The notes under the pieces were generated by a model. The model did no database searches. It was given only the letters and a program-made list of their open reading frames with translations, and was not told the origin of the DNA. Source: Eleusine coracana subsp. coracana (Eukaryota > Streptophyta > Magnoliopsida > Poales > Poaceae). From it: 64,000 bases of DNA. Made by a program: the position numbers and the translations under genes. Below, piece after piece: positions 23,701 through 34,949 of this stretch (the first letter of the stretch is position 1; every line of letters starts with the position of its first letter). The stretch spans positions 23,720,001 to 23,784,000 of the forward strand of contig CM064428.1 of NCBI GenBank assembly GCA_032690845.1, in the 5' to 3' direction.

Positions 23701-26700
23701 CATTCATTTTATTTAAAATTTTTTAAAAAAACATGTATTTTCTCATAATTAATTTTATTATTAGATAAAATTTAAATATAACTTATAACTTTTTATATTC
23801 AAATAAATATTTTTAATAAGACAAATAATTAAAGGTAATAAAAAAAGTCAATGACGACAATAATTTTAGAACAGGAGGAGTATTATAGAAGCCATCCCCA
23901 CCATACTTCTAACCTCTCCCATACCTGTTCCTGTCCTGTTACCTACTCCCACAACAAACCAAATCCATCTATGTTACTTATATTCCACTGAAGTAGTACC
24001 CACAACTCTCTTGCCTCATCATCGGAGGACCTGAATAATGCTGATCAAGTAAAACCAGGAACACCAACTTTTCAATGCTTGAAGTAGCTAGGTTGATATT
24101 GCATCATAAAAATAAGGCAAAAGGGGATACATTTAAATTAAAAAGTCATTTAATATATTGCATGTGTTAGTTTTACTTGGACACACATAGTAACACAAGA
24201 TAGCTAGATACATGAATCCATTTTGAGATTTGAGAAAACCAAAGTTTTTCTTAGTGTAGGAAATGTTATGATTGGAAATAGCGAAAGCTAATTGGATACT
24301 CTAGCATTTATAATTTGTGTCGTTCTTTAGATACTATGAACTACACATGAAAAAATAGTGACAAACAAATCTTGCTGAATAAATAACTGTCTACAACAAG
24401 AAGACGCTTGAAAGGGCCCCACAAGGTTGAGATGTTACCAAAAGGTTTGGACTGGTAATTTCCTTGAGTTCCATGATATGAAAACTTGGCGTCATTAGAT
24501 GGAGCATTCACACAAGTCACTATTCGTATTGCAGTGACCAGTTTAAGTGGATAACATGACTAGCAGTAGTTGACCTACTGAACAAGCAAATAATATATAT
24601 ATGGGCCATGCATGTTAAGCTTTGGTCGAACAATGGTCAATGATTAACAACAATCAATAATTTTACCCTTAACGTGAGGGAGTTACTTTGTACAAAAACA
24701 AAAGACAAATAGTACGGATGTTTTCACGGACATAGAGTATACTATATGATAATTCAAATAATGAAGCGACAATCATGTATCACTGATTACAAGTATCCTG
24801 CCATTCATATTTTAACTAATAAAGTACAGTTTTATTGGTGCTCTACTTTGGATCCATTTATTTTCAAAACAATCCCCTTAAATCAGTGCAGAGGTGTGTT
24901 TTCTTGCGAGAAGTTTGTTAGGTGTTTGTGCTTCTTTAAATATCAATTCAGAGATAATATACTGAGACACAGTTTCTCTTTTTTTATACCATACTTGGAA
25001 TATAGCCTTTGTATCAGAAAAATACTTGAAGTATGCAATAAACATCTGTGGACAAAAAACTATGCTGGGAAAAATAAAACTGAGTATCTAATATACTGAA
25101 TAGTGACCTAGTAGCTCTTCAAATGTATACTATATAGCATACACAATAATTTAATATAGGCAACGTATCCTATAAGACCTAGATTCCTATAAGAACTATG
25201 AGAATTCCAATCTAGATTGGAGGATCCTAGATCAATGGCTAGAGATAGATGTAGATTAGTTTAGCACTTAACTCCTCTCACTAATTCCACCCTAACACTT
25301 TTTTTTTTCATTAAACAACCCCCATCCTAATCAGCACCAGAGGCAGCCAAACTGATCGCTGAAATGTGACACGGGCGATCGGGCGTCAAGGCGCAGGCGC
25401 ACGGGTGATCGGGCGCGTGGGTGGCGGGTCTGCGAGTCGGGTGCTTGGGCACAGCATAAGCGGCGGCGTGTCAGGTGCTTGGGCACGTGCTTGGCCAGCG
25501 CAAGTGAGCGTCGTGGGTCTACGCAGTTGCTGCTGCGTTTGTGCGTGCATAGTGATCTTTGCTTCAGTTTTTCTCTAGGAATTTGAACCATACAACTTTG
25601 CTTTAGGATCTGAGCCTTTCTTTACGTGTTTGTAGTGGTAATTTGAACCATACTTGCTGAATCAGCTGTTTAGATTGATGATGCCTGTTACTTGCTCCGG
25701 CTTATCTGAACATGATAATGCAAAGAAGATTCAGTTTAGAATCACTAGGAACATGATGACCACCCCTTCTCCAAGACCGTGCTGTGCTGTTCTTAGGCTA
25801 CGACGACAGTGGCAGCCGCCTCAGCACGCTGCACGCATACGAGGCCAATGCACCAGGACGGCAGCGATCGCACACAGGGCGTGGGTGATGGCGCATAGCA
25901 CCAGGGTGTCGCCGAGCGTAGGGGCATGAGCGAGCGCGTGTAGTACTAGTACCAGGGTGTCGCCGAGCACAAGGGCGGCATAGGGGGGGGGGGGGGGGGC
26001 GCAGCGACGTCCAGCCTCGGAAGGATCGGCTCGGCTCAATTAGGGTGGGGCCGTGGGGGTTAATGGAAAGAAAATGTAAAGGTGGGATTAGTGAGAGGGA
26101 TTAAATGTTAATCTAATCCATACCTACCTCTGACCATTGATTTAGGATCTTTCAATCCAGATTGGAGTTCTCATAGAAACCTAATTCTCATAAGATACGT
26201 TGCTATATTGATTAATGTTGCAGACAAACATAATACCTTTATAATCTCTGAGGGGCGAAAGCCTCCCAACCATAGGAAGCAACGCTCAGCAGGGCTGGCC
26301 CACACTCCAGACAAGAGATGGAAGACATCAGCCCTAGCCATGGCGCCCTTGAGGTTAAGCAGCTCCTCATGCTGCGCCATGGCAGCATTGACAAAGCCAT
26401 GAAGCTGATCGTTCATCAGGGGCTCATTCAGCGCGGCCCTGAGTTGGAACATCAGCTTGCTATGTTCTTCAATCCATCTCCCATACTCCAAGTCGAACAT
26501 TGCAGCTACTGTTGCATTTACATGAAATGGTGAATAATAATGTCTTTTTCTGAAATAATACACTTGTATATATCTGTGGTGAGTACTGATCATGCATTAG
26601 AAATTTCTACGACTGACACATCCAAAGAACTAACTGAAAGAACAGAAAGAATTAGCAAATAGATGGAATATTTGAAAAACTGAGGGATGAAATGCAGCGC

Positions 26701-29700
26701 CCCATTACCGGGTGAAGGGACAGAAGGAAAACCCAGTTGCCCTCCAGCGCCCGAGAAGACGCCCTGTATATTATACATACATATAGTATAGTAACGTGTT
26801 AACACTTGTATGTATACATGCAATATTTAGAAGGAAATAACGCTGTTTATAAGTCCTAGCTAATAATTCTGGGAGAGTTATTCTTTCTTTTTCTGTTGCT
26901 TACCTGTACTCTTGCCGTTTGAACCTGTTGCTCAAGCTGGCTTAGCCTAATCCTACTTGTCTCCAACTGTTGGATATACGCCTGAAAAAGGAAGAGAATG
27001 GTGTACGAATTAATCATTTAGGTTAAAAAAAAAGAGTAAGCCTAAATGGCTTAATGCTCTTAACTTAAATGAAAAGAGTAAACATAAGCTTGCCTGCTGC
27101 TTATTAAATCTATCAAAATTCTATCCACCAAAAAACAAAGAAATAACACGTGTATATCAAACCGTTTAGGTCACTAGATAATATTTATTTTTCATATAAA
27201 CAAAGATTGAATCATCAAAATTGATTGCACCTACGAACAGATCAAAAGTATATGAGATTTTAGAAAGTGATAATTTTCTTTAGGTAGTTTGTCAAACTCA
27301 AGGAAAAGGAAAATTAGGTACATATCCTTCAGCACACATAACGTCAAAAAGGAAGAGCCAAAAACTGTTACATCACAAAATACATTTAATCCACTTGGTC
27401 TTAGACTCCACTGCAGGAACAATCTTACACATATTGATATGGTTATCCTATCTGCTAGGACTTCGCCATGCAGATGATTTTAAAAATTTTGCATGGAGTT
27501 CCTTGGTTGACAGTCTCACCTTCTTTCTAAGCCTACTCTTCCTGGCTGCCTCTCTATTCTGTGCAAGCCTCCTCAATGTCTTAAAAAACATAGGATTCAA
27601 ACATATATATGGTTAGCCTGTGAGTCGAAAGTGAATAATTTTCTAAGTTGTTGTCATCCTAGCTGACTCTCACCTTAGGGTCTTTCACTCTTTCCTGCTG
27701 GTCGCTAGATCCTGCACCCTTTCCACCGTTGGTTGCTTCCTTCTGCAAGGCACATCGCTTTGGTTCAGTAATAGCATGATGAGTATGTCCATAAGTAGAC
27801 AGAGGAAGAGCGTTTAGCACAAAAAGGAAAAAAAAAAGAAGAGAGCAATGACACATACCCAACCAATCACACACTATAGGACAAGATATCTAGCTAGGTT
27901 TACGGTGCGTTTGATACTACTTATGCAACTACTTATTAAAAGTGCTTATGGTCAATAAGCAGTTTGGACTGCCAAAAAGCAAAATAGTAAAAATACTTAT
28001 GGGATATAAACACCTATAAGCACTTCGCTATTTTGTACTACTATAAATACTTTGGGCAAAGAAGTAACTTTTAGTGCTTATGGGTAAACATAAGCAATTT
28101 GAATAGATAAGCATAAATAGTTTTATCAAATGAATTGACTACTTATGCTACAAGAAGCATTAAAAGTACTATAAGCAATTTTAACACAATAAGCACTTAT
28201 AAGCACTTTGTGTATAAGTCGTGCCAAACGCACCCTTAGTTAAGAGAGAGAGAGAGAGAGACCTTAGCGATGGTGACGCCATTTCTGTTCTTCTGCGCTG
28301 GTGCACTGGGGCCAGGCGGAGAAGGAACAAGGCTCCTTTGGCCACCTTGCTCTGATCTCTTGGGAGAAGAATGGTTGCCATTAACAAGCATGGCTGTGGC
28401 CATGCCCATGTTACCACCCTGCACATATAGGTCTAGACATTCTCAGGATCTACATGAAGGATTTAACTTGGAAGAATTGAAATCGGATAATGTACTGTAC
28501 CTTGGTAGGAATTGGCTCCGCTGCATGCATGGGCTGCGACGGGAAGATGTTCAGGGTCTCTGCAGTGTGAGTGCAATCAAGCACGTCATAAGAGACCGTG
28601 AGGGTAGACCACCACATCATTCGTGTCCTCACATCTCACATTCGATTAGGAGATTAACAGTTCTCTTAATTAAGATTAATTAGCAATTAGTAAATATGCA
28701 ATATCGTCTCTTTATCAAACACACGGACGCACGGAAAAAACAGATGCATGGTTCAAAAACCATGAGTGAAACGACACGTGTATAGCAAGTCCCCCCAGAT
28801 CCTTCTGGGGCTAAAATTCAAAGGAGTACATGAGAAGGTGCAAATGGAAAGGAATGGGGGAGAAATGGAAAGGAGGAATATTAATAGCTTCTTTTAGATC
28901 AAGTTCTTGTAAAAGGGAAGTCATCGTCAGGGAGTCTGTTACATGTCACACTCTTTCACACAGGAAAGAAATACCAAATCCGTGAAGAAAGAAATAAGCA
29001 GCATGCAGCTAAAGAAACTGTGGCATGGAACAAAAGGAATAGGCTGCCAGAAAGAAGAATCAAGCACATATATAGATGCCAAAGACATCCATGGGAAAAA
29101 GGAGAAAAATTCAGTGTCGAAAATGGGAAAATAAAAATCTGAAACGTATGCAAGAATTGTATTTTAAGGTAGCAAAAGGGAAAGAAGCTTTAGATAGCAT
29201 ACGTCGTTGTTCTTGAATTGATGCTTGATCATGGCCATCAAGGTAGAGAAAAATTGCTGATTGGTCGAATTCTGCCATGTCGTAGCTGCTTGCAGATTCT
29301 TTGCTCCTGAAAGGGAAATTTGAGGGTGAAATACGCAAGAATTAGTAACTGTAAACATTAGAAAGCGAGTAGGATCGGAGTCACCCCTTTTGTTAAATGG
29401 AGCAGATAGAAGAGTCGGTGTGATAAATCTCTTAAAGCATCCGATCTGCTACTTGTTGAAAGATACAAGAATTATATCCTAATATTTGGTAATTTCGTGT
29501 CCTTCTTCCTTACCTCATCACCTAAACTATTCCCGTGATCCCTAACTAACCAATAAACTATCTGATATTGTGCTCCATGATGCGGCTCTACTTCATTTCC
29601 ATGTGGTTCAATTTTTGAAAAGCCCTAAAATCAAATGGGAAAAATGGATGCACGCTACTGGCAGCACAGTTTCTGATAACAAAAAATCGAGTCAGTGTGA

Positions 29701-29930
29701 GATCATAAGACCACATCAAAACAAAGAGAAAAAACAAGAGATTCAACCGTGTAACTCCAGAAGCAACTAGAGGAGAGATCAAATCCCTAATCTAGAGAAA
29801 GATGAAGTACACAAACATCATCTATGTGGAGACACACAGAATATGAGCTGTCGAAAGGCCGGGAAAATAAAAGAGGACCGTGATAGCAATATGTGTCTTC
29901 TGCAACTTACATGGTGGAAGATGCGTTCAT
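20743..29930 (-). CDS. TGA-class bZIP transcription factor (TGA9/TGA10 clade)
   Basis: Eleven coding exons join in frame with GT-AG introns: 29930-29911, 29306-29203, 28559-28501, 28418-28263, 27742-27674, 27579-27520, 26981-26904, 26763-26709, 26508-26237, 22796-22569 and 20907-20743. The product is 421 aa. Order: an N-terminal block (SAIFLYLDG, then TLNIFPSQPMH), a basic region at about residues 137-156 (NREAARKSR), a leucine zipper to about 182, and a DOG1 domain from about 202 to 421 (FDLEYGRWIEEH, PAERCFLWLGGFRPSE, ADYFHRLRALSTLW). TGA factors bind TGACG sites in the nucleus; this clade works with CC-type glutaredoxins in anther development. I chose the ATG at 29928-29930 because an in-frame stop lies just upstream and SYD before MAEFDQ fits the family. 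MAEFDQ (29278) is an alternative start giving 405 aa. No lesions seen. Confidence 0.93.
21284..21916. repeat. Tandem duplication, period about 317 bp, in the last bZIP intron
   Basis: Two head-to-tail copies (about 21284-21600 and 21601-21916) share long stretches such as AGTTAGAGATTGAATCCAAA, TCATAGC and CATATCTCCTACCTC, with scattered substitutions. The unit size and content suggest a satellite-like monomer or a local duplication. No reading frame is kept. Confidence 0.8.
23648..23880. mobile_element. Stowaway MITE in bZIP intron 9
   Basis: It starts CTCCCTCCATTTTAAAATTG, and the reverse complement of its end is CTCCTCCTGTTCTAAAATTA. TA dinucleotides flank it at 23646-23647 and 23881-23882. 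The 233-bp AT-rich body and CTCCCTCC ends are typical of Tc1/mariner-derived Stowaway elements in grasses. Confidence 0.92.
25160..26203. mobile_element. Long-TIR element, Pack-MULE candidate, in bZIP intron 9
   Basis: The left end GCAACGTATCCTATAAGA and the reverse complement of the right end, GCAACGTATCTTATGAGA, begin TIRs of about 175 bp. The interior is clearly more GC-rich (about 25365-25560 and 25780-26050) than the surrounding intron, as in elements that carry captured host sequence. A short frame (25654-25929) and a possible exon-like junction near 25578 are present, but I could not name a parent gene. No clean 9-bp target duplication was found, so the family is inferred from the TIRs. 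Confidence 0.6.
25983..25999. repeat. G17 homopolymer in the long-TIR element
   Basis: Seventeen G inside the GC-rich part of the Pack-MULE-like element in bZIP intron 9. Confidence 0.95.
27904..28234. mobile_element. hAT-like MITE in a bZIP intron
   Basis: The ends GGTGCGTTTGATACTACTTA and, in reverse complement, GGGTGCGTTTGGCACGACTT are inverted repeats. The interior is packed with copies of TAAGCACTTATAAGCA-type motifs in both orientations. Flanking sequence does not give a clear 8-bp duplication. It lies between exons 4 and 5 of the bZIP gene. Confidence 0.6.
28241..28262. repeat. (GA)n microsatellite at a splice donor
   Basis: A run of about ten GA repeats abuts the donor of bZIP exon 4. 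On the coding strand the intron begins GTCTCTCTCTC. Confidence 0.85.
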
Positions 29931-30150
29931 TCGTTAGCGATGAGGCACACTGAAAACCCAGGGGAAGATCAGAGGGTTGATGACGGCAGTGATCTTCTTC
30001 TCCAGGCGAGCGTCCCATGAAGCCCTTATGAAGGCCCAGACCATCCTCCACCGCGCATCTCTCCTCACAAGCTCACACTATGCACATCTCCAGCAAAAGG
30101 ATACAAAACAAGATATTAATGGCAAAATAGACTTCTGTTTGCACCTCTTT

Positions 30151-30160
30151 CTTTTTATAC
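30151..30160 (-). promoter_or_regulatory. Candidate TATA box of the TGA-bZIP gene
   Basis: The minus strand reads GTATAAAAAG, about 220 bases upstream of the chosen start codon. This leaves room for a 5' UTR of roughly 190 bases, which contains a small upstream frame beginning at an ATG near 30065. No transcript evidence is available. Confidence 0.45.
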
Positions 30161-30169
30161 TTGTATAGG

Positions 30170-31858
30170 AACCAAAGCTTTAAAGAAAGGCCGCAAGCTT
30201 TTTGTTTGGATGTCACCTAAAATCTCCCCCTTCTCCCTTCATCTTTTGACCATGATCCTCAGGGAAGACTTTTAAGAGAGAGATACACTGTAGTTGGAAG
30301 AATACTAGTCTTTATGTTATTTGGAAGGTTGTGACGAAGAAAGCTCACCAAATCTCTAAGTGATGGAGTGGGCCATGAAGGTCAGTGGATCCATTTCTGT
30401 GAAGTTTAATTTGGTGGATACTTTGTTGCACGTGTAGATGCTGCATGTGACACGTGCATCATTCGATCAAGAGTAATGGCTACAGATGTAAGGTCAAAGA
30501 AAACTAATGACTACAGATATACTTAATATATCTTTTAATATAGCTTTTCCCCTTCGCTGATAGCTAGTTTTCTCGTTACCAGGGAAATTAGTATCACTGC
30601 ACAATAACATATTTGCCAAATCAGGGAAAATAACTAGTTTTGGGGTCTGTGTCCCGTATCTGTAGCTCTATTATTAAACACATGTCCTTGGGGAAACAAA
30701 GTGACACTGTTCTTATACCACCGTGCTACAAGCATTGTATGAAATATAAGAACAATAATAAATATGAGAAGGTTCATTTGGGGGATCTGAGAAACCTCAA
30801 AGTGCAAAGACTTTTTCTCAGATATCTTAACGTTAAACACAAGAATTACATATATTCCCCGAGAGGCATGACGTATTCCTGACCATGTACATCATATTTT
30901 ATTTGGATAAATTGGAAGGGCATGTGCATCAATGATTGGTTGATTTAAAATTGTTTGTGCCTTTGACTCCCATAGGCAAAACATAGTGTATCGCAGAAGC
31001 CATTACGCATATGCATGCTTGATACTACACTACTTTGTAAACGGATATCCTTAAAACGGGCAGGCTTCAGCTGTTTTGAAAGTTTTTATATATTCAGTTG
31101 AAAATTTTGGTCAACAGATGTGCCTTTTGACTTTTGTGTTGCATGTATACTCTTTAAACCTACAGACATAATAGCTTTTCTCTTAAGTCCACCAAAATAC
31201 AAGTCCTTCAAATATTACCCAGTTCAGTTTTTCGCTTAGCAAATGGGATAGGTTCTTACGCCTGACTTCGAAAGCAGTCAGATGGTTCGGTTTACAAAAG
31301 TAATTCCAAGAAAAATGAACTCAGCTATATGTTCAACTCTGCCACATGATGGAGTTACGGCCTGCACGTCAAATAATCTAAATGGTGAATCGTAGATATA
31401 GTGCCACACTCGCCACTCGGGGATTCTATGCTTTTTTATTATTGCTTCACCTATTATGGATCCACTGGCCGTACACATGATATGATGTCGACCAACAATT
31501 GAGCATATTCAATGGAAAGAATTTACCAACGGTCAAACGTCCAATTTCACGTCAAATACAAGAAGATAGTGTAGCAAGTCCTTCTTTCCCTATGTAACTA
31601 TGTAAAATCCACCCTCCACGACTAGCACACAAATAGAATATTTTCTAAGCCTATTGCACTTCCGTAACTAATGTGCATAACCATCCCCAGTGCATTGTAT
31701 AGCCTCTAAATAGGCCTTCCATCAACGAGCATGTGTGCGGTCTTTCATATGATCGTGAGCGACACCTCCTATCGAACTCTACTGCTTCCACCATGTCTTC
31801 TTTCATCCTCACTAGCCCTTGTTTTTTTTTTGCGACCCTCTTCTCCAGTAATGGGCAC
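30170..31858. other. Intergenic region upstream of the TGA-bZIP gene
   Basis: AT-rich sequence with the promoter motifs noted separately. A 66-codon minus-strand frame at 31278-31478 has no recognised similarity. No transposon ends were seen apart from those starting at 31859. Confidence 0.5.
30429..30456. promoter_or_regulatory. Two G-boxes upstream of the TGA-bZIP gene
   Basis: CACGTG occurs at 30429-30434 and 30451-30456, 22 bases apart, about 270-300 bases upstream of the candidate TATA box. G-boxes are known bZIP and bHLH sites. A TGACGT (as-1 half-site, the TGA target) lies further out at 30869-30874. Function is inferred from motif and position. Confidence 0.4.
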
Positions 31859-32766
31859 CAGTGGCAGACACAGGATTTTCATATTTGGCATACAGATTGC
31901 AGAGCAACCAAAATAATTATGAGATGCTTGAAATTTTAAGTCCAGCAAAAGTAGCTCTTTAACTGAATAGACCTCAATGAGATGCTTGAAATTGGGTCTG
32001 TTCAAAACTGTAAGCTCAAACGACGCAATTATCACTACTACAGAAATTGTCATACACAGTGTCCTATATTGTTCCAGAACCACTGCTAAATGATTATTAG
32101 CAGTGGTTCACTGCAGCAATTGTTGGTCAGGGCCCGCGTGCCTCGAACCGCTGCTGATAATGAGCCTATATAGCCCATCCCGTCGTTCCAACGACCTGAG
32201 GAGCTTCATTTCTTTAACCATTTGTCCAAGACACTCTTCGTTTAAAGGCCAACGGACACCATTTGTATCCATTGCTACGGTTGGAGCGTTAAACAATTGT
32301 AGGATTCTAACATCTTAGGCTCTCAAAGGTTGGTTGGATTATCTTAATTATTGCTCAATCTAAATTTCCATGTTTAATGGCTATTAGAAGAAAAAGTAGG
32401 TGATGTTTACTTTCTAGTTTTGCAATTAGATTATGCTTGAATTATGTGTGAGATAGAGTCAAACTTAAATAGATCCATTGTATTCATTGCTGAACTGCTG
32501 CTAGTGGTTCAGTGTTGTGAACCGCTGCTGCTGGTCAGAGTATCAGTAACAGTTCAGTATTTTGAACCGAATTATCAGCAACACCTAATCAACAGCGGTT
32601 CTAAAACCGCTGCTGATGAGAGATTTTGAACCGCTGCTGATGACATTTTCTATAGTAGTGTATGATAATTTTATTATTATATAATATATCATTCATACAA
32701 TGTATGGGATAAGAAACATTGGGTGTAAATACGTACACCTTTTATCAAAATCTATGTCTGCCCCTG
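31859..32766. mobile_element. hAT-like MITE split by a CACTA element
   Basis: The ends CAGTGGCAGACACAGGATTT and, in reverse complement, CAGGGGCAGACATAGATTTT are inverted repeats of the CAGNGGC type seen in hAT elements. Flanks ATGGGCAC and ATGCGCCT agree at 5 of 8 bases, so the duplication is poorly preserved. Removing the inner CACTA element leaves about 277 bp, close to the 270-bp hAT element at 42708. Confidence 0.6.
32033..32660. mobile_element. Non-autonomous CACTA element
   Basis: It begins CACTACTACAGAAATTGTC, and its end in reverse complement is CACTACTATAGAAAATGTC. The 3-bp target duplication TAT is perfect (32030-32032 and 32661-32663). Subterminal copies of AACCGCTGCTGAT / AGCAGTGGTTC in both orientations are typical of CACTA elements. 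There is no transposase in the 628 bp. Confidence 0.92.
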
Positions 32767-32966
32767 ATGCGCCTTCATCACCAGCCCTAGGAACTCCCCC
32801 TTTCACTAGCACAGGGATCCACCGCTTATTAGAACCCTTAATTGTCTCTGCTTTCCTAACCTTGTCTCCACAACACCATACAAATTAGCACCACGATATA
32901 CACCATTGATCTTCTTACGATACCAAATGAACAAAGTGGATATTTCCTTCTAAACCTTGCCACAAC
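32767..32966. other. Short unexplained segment beside the LINE
   Basis: About 200 bases between the hAT-like element and the presumed LINE 3' end. No confident feature was recognised. Confidence 0.4.
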
Positions 32967-33002
32967 AGTTTTTTGACAGTAATAGGTAGTAGCTCTCATT
33001 AA

Positions 33003-33212
33003 TTAATGTAGATCGTTACAAAGTTTTGACAAGATAAATTCAGGTGGTACATCAAACCAAATTGATTCGTACAAATGACCTGCTGACTTAGCCAAAATAT
33101 GTGCTACCTTGTTACAGCTTCTACTGATAAATAAAAGAGAATACAACGGGGGAAACTCTCTTGGCTTGTTTAATGTCTTCAATAATAATCGGGCACTTTT
33201 AATGTAGACCAT
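33003..33212 (-). pseudogene. LINE ORF2: C-terminal end of RNase H
   Basis: The minus-strand frame contains ISRSCNKVAHILAKSAG, the RNase H C-terminal motif with a conserved histidine, and ends WFDVPPEFILSKL, the usual tail of plant LINE proteins. It is the missing continuation of the domain at 39004-39368, separated by about 5.8 kb of inserted sequence. Confidence 0.78.
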
Positions 33213-33717
33213 GATACTAGAGGATGAAAGGTATCATGGATATAATCTGACCGTCTCTTTTGAATGGCAAATATTGTAATTATTCACTAATTTTGATAAT
33301 CAACAATGGCATACCCCTAGGGGAGTTAGGTCATTCAGTAAGCAGAAAAAAATCATTTGGTTTGTTTCTTGCGTGAGGGCTGCCGCCGTTAGAAAATTTG
33401 ATGTGCGCCGCCGCTGGCTATTTGATGCACATAGTGATTAATTTTGTTAATGGAATCTAGATAGGAGATCATGTGCTGCAGTTTACAAAGTGTATTCTTG
33501 AAGGAGACAGGTGAGTCAAGAATTCACCGGACATGACATCAATCAGGGGTTCCCGCCACTCATTGGGGCTAGATGAAACCTCATAAAGGACTAATAATGG
33601 TTATAAGAAAATCTTAAATAAATAAGTTTTTATTTTTCCCAATAACACCCATATGATACACATGATACCTCATACTTATGATACCAATGTGTTCAAAGGG
33701 TATCATGATTAAGTTTT
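33213..33717. repeat. Unclassified repeat-like insert in the LINE, left part
   Basis: This segment, together with about 70-80 bases at 38917-38990, lies between the two halves of the LINE RNase H domain but is neither LINE nor copia. It has recurring GGTATCAT / ATGATACC motifs at both sides (33214-33240, 33653-33712). It may be an older small element that copia B later entered. Confidence 0.4.
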
Positions 33718-33722
33718 CAACC

Positions 33723-33922
33723 TGTTAGATTATTTACTGGGATACGTTTCCTTTTTATCTTTAGCCGTATATGGTTCTGTTTCCTGTACGTGCTTTGGTT
33801 GGCCTCCTTCCTTTGCTCTGCCGATTATCTATAATTCGGTTATGATCTGGTTGGAAGGCCTGCCTATATATATACGATACTCTTTGCATCGATCAATACA
33901 ATTACAGTTTGATCGTCCTTCA
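33723..33922 (+). repeat. 5' LTR of copia B
   Basis: 200 bp, starting TGTTAGATTATTTACTGGGA and ending CGTCCTTCA. It has a TATA-like TATATATATA stretch near 33867. Confidence 0.95.
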
Positions 33923-33931
33923 TGGTATCAG
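33923..33931 (+). other. Primer-binding site of copia B
   Basis: TGGTATCAG directly after the LTR, the initiator tRNA-Met type used by plant copia elements. Confidence 0.85.
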
Positions 33932-33996
33932 TTTGATTCGTTCCAAACCGACGCTTCCGCATCTCCTAATTCTGCGCCGCCACCCCATTGCCAACC

Positions 33997-34949
33997 ATGG
34001 CTGACGAAGCTGCCCGCCTAGCCCTGGAGCAGCGCGTTGCCGCATTCACCCCGGAAGAGCACCACGAGGCTGCCCGCCAAGAAGCTGTACGCCTGGAGGC
34101 CGCACGCATCACGGCCGAGCGCCTGGAGCAGGAATGCTGCGACGCTGACGCCTGCGCCATGATTGTCGCCAATGAGGTCGCCGCAGTCACCGCTGCCCTC
34201 GACTCTCAAGCAGCGGCCATCCTCAACATAAAGTCGCTCATCCCCATCGTCCTCGACTTCATGTCGCCGCACTTCAGTCGATGGCGCGGCCTCTTCCTCA
34301 ACACCCTTGAGCGTTCGCCGACCATGTGCTCTCCGACGATGTTCGCTCCGACGACGCCTCGTGGAAGCTCATGGACTGCACCGTGCTCTCCTGGCTCTAC
34401 GGCATGATCACACCCAAACTCGTGGAGGTCGTCATGAACCTAGAGGAAGGACCTCCCACCGCTCGCCTTGTATGGCTTGCCATTGAACAGCAGTTCATCG
34501 GCAACAAGGAGACTCGTGCCCTCCTTCTTGACGCCGAATTCTGCACCTTTGTCCAAGGAACCTTGTCGGTCTCTGACTACTGCCACCGTCTCAAATCGAT
34601 GGCCAACCAGCTCGCCGCTCTTGGGGAACCTGTTCGTGATAGTACCTTGGTCCTCAACATTGTCCGGGGCCTTAACGAGAGATTTGCTTTCATGGGTGCC
34701 CTCATCCAACGTCAACGGCTGTTCCCATTGTTTCGTGATGTGAAGTCCGATCTGCGCCTCGCCGAGATCAACATGAACACCAAGAACGGGCACTCGTCCC
34801 AGGCCCTCGCTACCGTGGCCCCTCGAGCTCCTACGCCACCCCCCTACAACCCTGCTACTGTTGGGACTAGCGGCCACAAGAACAACAGGCGCGACGGCAA
34901 GAAGAACGGAGGCGGCGCTCCTGGTCCAGCTACTCCCGGTGCCTCTTAG
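33997..34949 (+). pseudogene. Copia B: gag (frameshifted)
   Basis: It starts at an ATG in a strong context (CCAACCATGG). The N-terminal part is alanine-, glutamate- and arginine-rich, with AARLALEQRVAAFTPEEHHE. A one-base loss near 34316 moves the frame; the rest, from about 34320, has the copia gag (UBN2-type) pattern SVSDYCHRLKSMANQLAALG and NIVRGLNERF. It ends in a basic, glycine-rich tail with no CCHC knuckle. An in-frame TAG at 34947-34949 separates it from pol, although the frame continues unbroken to the protease. Confidence 0.85.

Noticed and set aside
28936..29135. Additional bZIP exon near 29000
   Set aside because: Lysine-rich plus-strand frame and hydrophobic minus frame without suitable splice sites; the exons at 29306-29203 and 28559-28501 join in phase without it.
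31278..31478. Minus-strand 66-codon frame near 31400
   Set aside because: No family similarity, no splice or promoter context, length within chance expectation.
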